In this document: one piece after another, positions 56,021-64,000 of the stretch
Layout: each line of letters opens with the position of its first letter
Numbering within the stretch: position 1 is the stretch's first letter
DNA from: Apostichopus japonicus
Lineage: Eukaryota > Echinodermata > Holothuroidea > Aspidochirotida > Stichopodidae
Length of the DNA: 64,000 bases
Reading direction: 5' to 3'
Assembly (NCBI RefSeq): GCF_037975245.1
Contig: NC_092577.1
Coordinates: forward strand, 18,660,898-18,724,897
Notes under the pieces: model-generated
Databases searched by the model: none
Told to the model about the DNA's origin: nothing
The model's input: the letters and a program-made list of their open reading frames with translations, nothing else
Translations under genes and position numbers: made by a program

Positions 56021-56748
56021 ATACCAAAAACATTGTGCAATATATCCATCGTGACCCAAAATGCCTTTTTATCCAAAAATACTGGTATTTTATGTTCGCT
56101 TTGGAAAAATCATACCAAAAATAATGATATATAACATTTTGGCTATATTTTGTCAACTTGATTGATAAAAATCTTTCTTTTTGTTAGTAAGTGATGGTGT
56201 ATTAAAAATTCAGTGAATGTTATGGCTCAATTGCTGAATTTGTTAGTATCTGTAACAGCAAACTCTTTTAAGACATCTCATCCACCAGAATGAAGATAAA
56301 ATGTTTATTTCTGCTCGTTTTACTATGAATTAACAAGGTAACACTGTTGTATAAAATTATTCCATCTAACTGGCTTTGTATCCTGCATTTCTGAATAAAT
56401 GTATATTTACAGAATATTACAAATAAGAAATTTTACATGCAAATAAATGAGAAAATACGCAACATATTTCAAATGTCATATTTTTCATGTACTTATACAA
56501 TGCAAAAACCAGGCCATGGTTAACAGACCACATTTCAACGTAAAAGGGTTGAATTCACTCTTACATCTTTCATTTTTCAGCTTTTACTTGGGTAATTAGT
56601 CTCTTACAAGTTCATACCATTAACGCTGAACAAATCAACGGCAACTTTAACCCATGGATTGTTAATAATAGGGTGCGTATTAAGGGTTTCTTTTTGCTTT
56701 TTTTAGGCCGATACTTTAAGCAAATAGCACATGTCTCCATAACATTCT
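56021..56748. other. Non-coding DNA
   Basis: No feature seen. Confidence 0.35.
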
Positions 56749-57856
56749 TCATGTCATATTGATTGTAGGCCTATACATAACTTCCCTTGCCCGGCGCTTG
56801 CATTTTTCCATTCCAAGGTGCCCAGTGTGGATTCGCTGCAACATATCTTTGCGCATACTATTAGGAATGACAATTTGATTTCGCTTATAAATGACACCAT
56901 CATTTACCGAAAGCTCTGCACGAATATTCCAGTAGTCACGTAGCTCATCTGGGATGCTGGCCTTTTTGCTTGGCCAGCCATCAATTATGACCTGAGTTAG
57001 CAATTTCAGGGTTTCATCAGCTTCAGTCTTTTCTTTGACTGAATTCATGCGTTGCTGTGAAATAGGGAGCGAACATGTTATTGTGTCAACATACGCTGCT
57101 ACGTCATGCTCTGTCAAGCTGTGACGTGGAGCTGCTTTATCAACTGCGCGCGAGAGTGCGCCGGCAGTAATCAAGTGTTTACCAGGAATGTAGGTCACGC
57201 GCAGATCATATTTTTGCAAACGCAGCATCAATCTTTGGATTCTCAAAGGCAATCGGTGAGAGTTTTGCTAAATAAAGCAATTAGGGGCATGTGATCAGTT
57301 TCAGCCTGAACTGTTTTGCCATAAATGAATTAATGAAAGCGCTCGCACGCAAAAGTGATAGCGCTCAGCTGTTTTTCATTTTGGGCATACCGCTTGTCTG
57401 CATCTGTCATCGCGCGAGAGGCATATGCAACCGTTCTCCACGATTCACCATGGAATTGTTGGATCAACGCACGTAACCCTGACTGTGAGGCATCAGATGA
57501 TATTTTAGTTTGCCTAAGAGGGTCATAGAATGCGAGGACTGGCGCAGCAGAAAGCAGGTTTTTTAACTCGACCCATGACCTTTCATGCTGAGGTGTCCAT
57601 ACCCAAGTATTCTTACAGTCCAGCAAAGATCTCAGTGGGGCAGTTTTCGTAGATAAGTCCGTAATGAATTTTCCTTTGTAGTTTACTACACCAATGACTC
57701 TGAATATCTCCCCTGGAGGTAGGCCTTTCCATGTTTCTCATATACCCTGTCTGGATCGGGCTTAATTCCATCCACTGTCAACCGGTTTCCAAGAATGGTT
57801 AGCTCCTGAATTCCAAATACACATTTTCAGGATTTAGTTTAAAGTTTACTAGGCCA
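56749..57856 (-). pseudogene. Ty3/gypsy-type pol fragment (RT, RNase H, integrase start)
   Basis: Minus-strand retrotransposon polyprotein remnant. In order: KLNPENVYLEF (57840, end of RT palm), TVDGIKPDPDR, GKFITDLSTKTAPLRSLL and WTPQHERSWVELKNLLSAAP. The RNase H region is KISSDASQSGLRALIQQFHG, AYASRAMTDADKRYAQNEKQ and LQKYDLRVTYIPGKHLITAG. It ends with an integrase HHCC-like finger (HTGHLGMEKCKRRAREVMY) near 56810. The frame breaks at about 57780, 57640 and 57260-57330. No LTRs are visible on either side. Both ends are abrupt, so this is an old fragment. Confidence 0.88.
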
Positions 57857-57869
57857 TAGTACGATAGCC

Positions 57870-58660
57870 AAAACTGTGCTTCTAAAATGAATTTCCGAAA
57901 GTCAAGGGAGGGATTACTTGAAATTTGGCAGGTAAACTGGTAACATGTATCCAAGTCAAAATCACAATGGCCCCTCGAAAAAAAGTTGCACAATTTTCAA
58001 TGGCGCCCTCTATTCTGAGCAAAATGGCCAAAATACACTTATTTAATTGTTTTTTTTTAGAAATAATTGAATTGATAATTACTGATTACCTCCCCAATTG
58101 TTGCAAACATGTCTTTCAGTCAAGATCATGTTATACCGACGAACAGAAGTTGCACAGATTTGAAGAGCGCCATCTATTTTTCATGAAAATAGCCAAAATA
58201 TGCTATCATGGGTTTTATCATTAAATTGAAGTGATAATGAGTCAATGAACCCTATTAAAGTTTTCTAACTATGTTACAAACACATGTTTGAGCAAATAAT
58301 TTCCTTCCTCCTACACGATTTCGAATGGCGCCCTCTATTATAAGCAAAATGGCCAAAATACGCTTATTTTAGGGGTTTTAGCAATAACTGAATTGCTAAG
58401 TAGTGATTACTTCTCCAATTTTCAGTAAGTTGCAAACATGTCTTTCAGTGAAAATCATGTTATACCAACACACAGAAGTCGCACAGATTTCAAGGGCGCC
58501 TTGAAGTAAATCAAAATGCCCAAAATATGCTTATTTCATTAAATTGAAGTGATAATTACAGTAAGTTCGAAACATATATTCGAGTCAAAATAATTATCTG
58601 CATATACAGAGGATGCAGAATTTTGAAGGGGCCCTCAATTGCTGATATGATTTCACCCAT
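57870..58660. repeat. ~165-bp tandem repeat
   Basis: About five units marked by GCGCCCTCTATT or a variant (58002, 58168, 58328, 58496, ~58630), followed by AAAATGGCCAAAATA and, in alternate units, TTGCAAACATGTCTTTCAGT and CATGTTATACC. Adjacent units are diverged and every second one is more alike, suggesting a ~326-bp higher-order period. It abuts the gypsy fragment. Confidence 0.75.
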
Positions 58661-58663
58661 TTG

Positions 58664-58938
58664 CCTAATCCTGCTCAGAATCTATGGTGCCATCATCTTC
58701 TGTCTCTGAAGTTCCTTCTTCTTGACGGTTGTTGCGTCCCATGCATGTACACAGCTCTGTACATCGGATGCCCAACTCACTGCAGCAAGTAGTCTTACGT
58801 TATACGGTCTCTCCAGTACTTGGTGTCAATTAGCACTTACATTTTTGCAGGTACAATTTGTCAGTTCAAGAATATGCTCTGGAGCAGGGGGTAGATTACA
58901 CCAGTCTACTTCGAGCATCGAGTCGCCATCTTCATCAA
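58664..58938 (-). pseudogene. Repetitive-family gene, C-terminal part
   Basis: The minus strand reads KLVFDEDGDSMLEVDWCNLP, PAPEHILELTNCTCKNVSAN and KYWRDRITYDLLQ. 'W..LPPAPE.ILEL..C.CK' is the C-terminal hallmark of the gene family that covers 59.3-62.3 kb. The stop follows in LLQ*. It is separated from the rest by a LINE tail (58951-59251). Confidence 0.55.
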
Positions 58939-59263
58939 ACACTAGTTTCCGGTGAAGTCTGACATTCGCCTTCAGGTTGAAGGCGATTTTCGCCGTTTAT
59001 CTAGGGCTGCCTTTTTTGGACGGTGGTGTGCTGGGGAAGGGTGTTTTGTTTCGCTGCGTGCTGGTCGTCCTTTTGTAGTTTTTTAATATTTCAGTGGGGG
59101 GTTGGGCTTTTTGTCTCTGCAGGTCGGTGAGCGTATGTACTTTTTTTTTTTGGCTCGCTTGACCTGAGGTTCGTTTGTAAGAATGGGATGGTTTGGTAGT
59201 GCCGTTTGGCCGTGACGTTTTGTATCCCGTATGACGGGTCACGTAAAAAGCACACTAGTTTCC
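58939..59263 (+). mobile_element. 5'-truncated family A LINE tail with target duplication
   Basis: Plus-strand tail (58951-59251) starting in the ORF2 C-terminus and ending at the CACGTAAAAAGC terminus. It is flanked by the 12-base direct repeat ACACTAGTTTCC (58939-58950 and 59252-59263). It interrupts the minus-strand gene between CLALQKEDGN and KLVFDEDG. The stem-loop of the family is present near 59210-59245. Confidence 0.93.
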
Positions 59264-60577
59264 ATCCTCTTTCTGCAGGGCTAGGCACCTCCTGGTATTG
59301 TTGACGACTACGGCGAAATATGGCTGCCTGTTGGCTCTCAAAATATGATTTATTAGCGCATCCTTGTTTGGTGGTAGAGATTCTTCTGCATGCAAGCCAA
59401 GGCGAAACATATTGTACCTAGCTTCATTTACATCCTCTGCACTCTCTTGTCCATATAGATGTCGTACAAACTGATCCAAACTGGACAACAGATTGTCACT
59501 TGGAATAAACGAGGTTACCGAGTTCATTGAAGATGGTTTTGTAGTGGTCATTCTTCTTCAACAATTTAAAGGCCCTAATCTTTCCTTTGCCAAAGAAGCC
59601 ACTGACAGAGTCACATCCAGTAAAGGGGTGAAGTCATATCAGTGATGTAGCAACATCTAATCCAAGTTGATTCGGAATCATATTTAGGTGTAGGGTGCAG
59701 ACGGTGTCTCCACGACCAGTGTGGAAAAGAAGGGGAGAAGGAATTTGATGTGCAATCCCCAAACCGATGATAAACACATCTGTGTCAAGACTCTTGATGA
59801 TAATGGCTGGTGCTTCTGCTGGAGTGGAATGGTTGACATTCACATATTAAGTGCTTTAATACATAATCAGCATGCAATATGAGCCTGGTGCAGCCTCCTC
59901 ATGATCACAGTAGAGTTCCAGGATTGGTGTCACCTGTACTACCTCATTGACAGCTTTTAAGGCATGACATTCCTCTCCATGTGCAATGAAAACAGTGATA
60001 TCACTATACAGTGTAGGACAACATCTCTGCCAAACATGAAAGATATTTCTTGTGGCTTGCATTGAGTAACTCCAGCTGTTGCACGGTGTTTCCTTTCGGC
60101 ATTCTTAATGCTTAAAGTAGGGTATGTGTCTGTAACAAAGTGAATCTCTGTCGATGACTGACTTACAGCAAGCTTGATCAGTATTTGCAGCAGGTATTTT
60201 GCAAGATGTAGGAAGGTTCTTGGTGCTGAGGGGGAATGTAGTTGCTGTAACATTGCCATTCCATCGATAAGCCATACACTTCCTGCAGGGATTGTCTCGA
60301 CTGTTGCGGTGTCATGAACTTCAGCTTCTAAATGGTGCATAATAGTTGCCTTGTTGGTCTTCACTAGTGTACCCTGCGCTGTTGCTAGTGGCAATGGTAG
60401 AGGTCCAAGACAATATGACATGTTTCTGAGATTGACGTTCCGGACTTTTGCAATGAACACCAATCCGGCATAAAGGTGTCGGTCTGCTTGCAGGGTTACT
60501 GTCTTTCCCTTTATCTTTGATACCGTCTTCTTAGTGGCAGTCTCAAAGGTAGCCAGCTTCTCCCTCTTCCCGTTCAT
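59264..60577 (-). pseudogene. Repetitive-family gene, central part
   Basis: A minus-strand protein of a large family I remember from invertebrates and fish but cannot name. Segments in order: TFETATKKTVSKIKGKTVTL and QADRHLYAGLVFIAKVRNVN; LGPLPLPLATAQGTLVKTNK; GSVWLIDGMAMLQQLHSPSA; STEIHFVTDTYPTLSIKNAE and RKHRATAGV. Then, in other frames, VFIAHGEECHALKAVNEVVQ with YCDHEEA, IIIKSLDTDVFIIGLGIA and HPFTGCDSVSGFFGKGKIRA. The last segment is NDHYKTIFNELGNLV, with PSDNLLSSLDQFVRHLYGQE. The acidic residues in IDGM, the CDHEEA region and the SLDTDV segment resemble a PIN/FEN-like nuclease arrangement, but that is a guess. Frame breaks occur near 60064, 59845 and 59630. Confidence 0.5.
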
Positions 60578-60578
60578 G

Positions 60579-61620
60579 CACAGACCGCTAATACGCCGCG
60601 AGAGTGGCTACGGGCGTGGTTGAAGCGGTCCCTGTCCCGGCCTCTGACACCGTACCATCTGATGCTCCTGTCATCGCCCCAGTGTCCGACACTAGCGCCC
60701 CGGTGGAGGCTTTGTTCCCCCTTTCGTGTCCGACCTTTCCCCTGATCGAACTTGCCGAGACTGCCAGCATGCCCACTGAGGCAGAGCAGGACAAAACGGC
60801 GGAGATGGTACTAGCGGAGTGGCATGCGAAGCAGGATGCCGTTTGTACTGGTTCACCGGTAGCTACGCCCGCTATCGGTGATACTAGTTGGGCCCCAAGT
60901 CAACTGGCCCAAGAGAAATTAAGTGGCCCAGATGTTGACTCGCCAATGGAGGACTGCACTACAGCCTTAGTAGTTGTGGCTAAGGAGTCCTCCGATTGGT
61001 TTGACGAGACGAAACAGGCCACTGATCTCATTGACTCGGGCGGCCCTTCCACCCTGCCCGCAGTCGCTTCCGCTATACCGGACACGATGGTCGCTAATGG
61101 ACCTCCTGTTCCTGACAGGGAGGTCCACTCGTTCAAAGACGAGGAGATAAGAACTCTGCTCGCTCGCAGGAAAAGGGGAAACACGGCTAGGTGCCTGAAA
61201 AGACCCGTATTGGGAACTAAACATCGTAGATAGGCACCTTATCCCTCGTCATCCTTAATGTGAATGGGTTGAGGGGTACCCCCAAAATGGCCTGTCGTTT
61301 GCTGTCGGGACGGCGTTCCCCGGGTGGGGTTTGGAGTAAGTTGCTTGTTGGGTGTGGGGGTTGTGTGGTCGTTACATAATATTATTTTTCTGTTTGGAGT
61401 TTGGTTTTTGGGGCCGGTTTGTAGTGTTTTTTTTTTTTTTGGCTTCTGTTGGCCTTTGGGTCCGTGTCCTTTTCGCGTCACGTTAAACGCTACGTTAGTG
61501 AGAGATTTGTGTTTGTGGGTTTCAGTTGGGTTTTTGGTGGTTGTTTGTGGTCGTTGTTTTACAGACAGATTGTTTTTGGTTCTGTTGACCTTTGGTCCGT
61601 TTTCTTTGCACGTAAAAAGC
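60579..61620 (+). mobile_element. Family B ORF1-only LINE, 5'-truncated, inserted in the repetitive-family gene
   Basis: Plus-strand copy beginning in the third zinc-knuckle region (CAGACCGCTAATACGCCGCG) and ending CGTAAAAAGC at 61620. It splits the minus-strand gene between SAESSADEG and the FETATKKTV segment. After the ORF1 stop it retains an endonuclease start (LSLVILNVNGLRGTPKM, 61222-61285), then jumps to the 3' UTR. No clear target duplication was found, and CCCGTT at the 5' junction could be shared by target and element. Confidence 0.85.
60604..61233 (+). pseudogene. Family B ORF1, C-terminal half
   Basis: An uninterrupted 209-codon frame (VPVPASDTVPSDAPVIAPVS, SPMEDCTTA in the middle, ending KRPVLGTKHRR). 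It is homologous to residues ~220-430 of the intact ORF1 at 34893-36185. The N-terminal RRM-like region and the zinc knuckles are missing because of 5' truncation, so it is a remnant although it is open. The first methionine corresponds to an internal valine of the full protein. Confidence 0.8.
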
Positions 61621-61624
61621 ACCC

Positions 61625-62340
61625 TCATCTGCTGAGCTTTCAGCTGATGTATTGTCAATAGCAAAATCTTCAACCAGGTCTTCTGCCGAGAGGGTTTCAC
61701 AGAAAACAATTTCATTCATATTGCGTTTAACGGGTCTCACATACATGAGTTCAGGGAAGTCATTTTGTAATCGTTTCTTTAAGTTCCATGTGCGATAGGA
61801 GGATTCAATTCCTGAAACTTGTTGAATCTTTTCAATAAATAGCTTGTTCAGTTTGTTTAATGTAAGGATCCCTTTCCCCATGATGAGCCTTTCTTTAATG
61901 ATTTGTTCACTAAATTGTATATAGGCATCCATATACAATTTTCGATTTCCAGCCGATGGATTTTGACATTTGCTCAGTGGCCGTGGCCTTGTATAGTCTT
62001 TGTAACAATTTTGGTGATATTGCAATTCCCGTGCAACTAAATCGTCTCCTATTTCACACAATACACTGGCATCTTTTTTAATTTTAGCTGCCTTCAGAAG
62101 TTGACCACCGCTGACTAGTTCGTACTTCACTAGACGCATTAGAGCTCTTTTGCCAGATATATCATTGCGTTTGTATTTGTTAGAATGACCCAAAAAAAAC
62201 ATTCGTCTGGAAACGTATGTCTTGTACTCCATGGTATAGTGCTCCTACCTCGTTTTGGCCTTTGAGTGTTCTTATCACTACTAGCTGGTGTATACACCAA
62301 AGGGCCTACATCCAGTTCATTGAGATCTGTTCCACCATCT
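61625..62340 (-). pseudogene. Repetitive-family gene, N-terminal part
   Basis: Minus strand from an acceptor-like TTATTATGCAG (about 62342). The first segment is TDLNELDVGPLVYTPASSDK, then RPKRGRSTIPWSTRHTFPDE leading to CFF. A frameshift falls in the T-run near 62196. Then come GHSNKYKRNDISGKRALMRL, VARELQYHQNCYKDYTRPRP (near 62035), GILTLNKLNKLFIEKIQQVS and SSYRTWNLKKRLQNDFPELM, ending SAESSADEG at the LINE junction. The Y-H-x2-C-Y-K and upstream CFF/GHS residues look like a zinc-binding N-terminus. It is the same family as 58.7-60.6 kb. The single frameshift and two LINE insertions suggest it died recently. Confidence 0.5.
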
Positions 62341-63507
62341 GCATAATAAAAAAGAAAGAAGAATATATTAAATTGAGGTAAAATACAAATTTAATAATGG
62401 AGTTGAGTGGGGAATTTCTGGGGGATCATTAACAGCAATTTCTTTGCAATACAAGTTTTCAACCGACTGCGATGAAACGGTTAACGAATCAATTAGGACA
62501 ACTTTTTCAAGTCGTAATCACTAAACTTAACACAATTTGTTGCAAAGTGACAAAACAAATAGCAGTTATTTGTATTAAATTGTCTGATTCATTGGAAAGC
62601 CAGTGGAAATTGTTGTCAAATCATTGTGATGTGACATGATTGTTTGGACAGAGTAGTGACTTGGGCAGCCGAGTTCTGAATGCGTTGAACGTTTGAAGAC
62701 CGTCGACAAGTTGCTTGGACTGTCCATATAAAAGTGTGTTTCCCATGCTAAGCGGGGAAGTAATGAAAGAGTGAAGAAGTTGTTCAGCAACAGTTGTATC
62801 AAAATGTGTCCATATAAGACCAATATTACGAATGTTGAATGAAGCTGAACGAACAATGTAAGAAACACGAAATTTAATTGCAAAGTAGAATCAAAGATTG
62901 TGCCAAAGTAACGAGCTTTTGTAACTGAAGAACTTACAGAGCCACTGGAATTTTAGACTAAAAAGAGAAAACTGTACTTAATTGTTAATGATAAATGTAG
63001 TGGGGGGGAGGGGGGGTTAACCCCATACAAGTATTGGGCTGCAAGTTCCCTAAAAATTACCAGCCCTCCTCAATGGAAATAGGCACTAATAGGTACTAAG
63101 TTTGATTCGCAGCAAGGCACAAGGCTTGTCCAAAATTACTTTTGTGAATATGGTCAATTTCTAAGATACAGTCACAGTCGTGTGAGTGGAAGTACTACAT
63201 GTCTGTCACGTTATCAACTGAGTTACCAGTCCGAAGATACTCATCCATACTCATACAGGATATTTTCTTACAAACTAAACTACATAAACATTTATGCCTC
63301 TACTAACAATTCCTGGAAACTCTACTGTTCGTGGGTAGGCACTCACCTGCTTCCAATCTTCTCATGTTACTGCTGGATTCCCCTGATGATGAGGCAATGG
63401 GGCAAACATCGTGCATCCCAGCGGTTTGGTCTCCTCCATCTGCAACATGCATCGCCAGAGTGTTAGTATCTCCACCTGTAGTACATAAAGTAATAACATG
63501 TTATGTT
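62341..63507. other. Non-coding DNA
   Basis: No exon that I can support. Contains a G-run near 63001-63017. Confidence 0.35.
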
Positions 63508-63513
63508 TTATGA

Positions 63514-63760
63514 GAGGTGCTTGTGGTGCAGTTACAGCACTCGCCTCACATGCTGAAGGTCCTTGGTTCGAGTCCGGTTGTGAACCTGAACTTCCTGAAG
63601 CCATATCTCTGTCCACCCACCAGTAAATGGGAACCCGGTGTAACAACTAGGGAAGTTAAAGGGCGACGAGGAAAGCAACTGGCCACCCTACCTCACTATG
63701 CCGTTGGCTCAGTACTGGTGTCTCTGTAACAGTCATCCCCCCGGAATGCAGTCTGCCTAT
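63514..63760 (+). mobile_element. tRNA-derived SINE
   Basis: The head is tRNA-like, with an A-box region (TGGTGCAGTTACAGCAC, 63524-63540) and a perfect B-box (GGTTCGAGTCC, 63565-63575). The body continues with TCCACCCACCAGTAAATGGG, a segment common in SINEs of marine animals. The acceptor arms do not pair well, so a functional tRNA gene is unlikely. The 3' boundary is approximate. Confidence 0.7.
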
Positions 63761-64000
63761 GTGACACAACTTTCACTTTGATTGATGCTCCAATACTGCT
63801 TTTCAAAAGTAGTGAACATAATTAAAAAAAAATGAAAATATACAATTAACCTGCTTTTTTTTTTGGTTAAAGATATAAACTCGGTAGGCTTGTATATTTA
63901 TCGCTTACTGCTTGCAGATATGTGAGTGTACACGCTATTATTAAATCCACGTTTATAATCTGAAAGAGGCAAATATTGGTAATCCCAGCAGTGTGGGGTA
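63761..64000. other. Non-coding DNA at the window end
   Basis: AT-rich, with A- and T-runs. No feature seen. Confidence 0.35.

Noticed and set aside
63514-63586. A functional tRNA gene
   Set aside because: The A and B boxes are good but the acceptor arms do not pair, and a SINE-type body follows without a terminator.

Overview
This window looks like nuclear DNA of a marine invertebrate, most likely a deuterostome (echinoderm, hemichordate or cephalochordate). That reading rests on the type of repeats: L1/Tx1-like and RTE-like LINEs, a hAT transposon, Ty3/gypsy debris, tRNA-derived SINEs, and decayed members of large repetitive gene families that I associate with such genomes. It is an inference, not a species call. 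There is no sign of bacterial gene organisation. The sequence is AT-rich, full of poly-G/poly-C runs, and almost every coding stretch is part of a mobile element or is broken. Comparisons between copies in the window were made by eye.

Layout. 1-1.2 kb is AT-rich DNA with a small inverted-repeat element. 1.24-4.41 kb is a 5'-truncated Tx1-like LINE (family A, minus strand). 5.2-8.5 kb holds a foldback element and exons of a minus-strand gene whose 3' part is degenerate. 6.7 and 14.25 kb carry two near-identical copies of a short retroposon whose head is the 5' part of U2 snRNA. 9.4-13.9 kb is a broken plus-strand zinc-finger-type gene interrupted by a second family A copy. 15.8-19.9 kb contains plus-strand LINE pieces, one split by a 1.35-kb terminal-inverted-repeat element. 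21.6-25.1 kb is an end-to-end hAT transposon with 8-bp target duplications and a frameshifted transposase. 26-37.4 kb is a nest of LINE insertions: a broken long family A element plus four insertions of an ORF1-only, internally deleted relative (family B). 42.1-45.6 kb is an almost intact RTE-like LINE with one frameshift. 49.5-55.6 kb has two halves of a decayed DUF7869-like gene. 56.7-57.9 kb is a gypsy pol fragment. 58.7-62.3 kb is a minus-strand repetitive-family gene interrupted by two LINE insertions. The window ends with a tRNA-derived SINE. Tandem arrays lie at 33.8, 37.4, 38.8, 40.3, 41.7, 45.6, 55.6 and 57.9 kb.

How the parts relate. Families A and B have homologous ORF1 proteins and 5' ends. 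Their copies all finish with the same 3' terminus (CACGTAAAAAGC), though the rest of their 3' untranslated regions differs. The simplest model is that B elements are defective passengers that kept the gag-like ORF1 and a 3' end recognised by a reverse transcriptase supplied in trans.

Main discovery. One family B copy (34291-34527, continuing at 36381 to about 36425) has a dense cluster of A-to-G changes on its sense strand, with no G-to-A. By hand count, changes hit 8 of 8 adenosines after A, 8 of 9 after T, 7 of 16 after C and 2 of 11 after G. That is the neighbour preference of ADAR RNA editing, so this looks like a retrotransposon copy reverse-transcribed from a hyper-edited RNA. The U2-headed SINE and the ORF1-only family are the next most interesting items.
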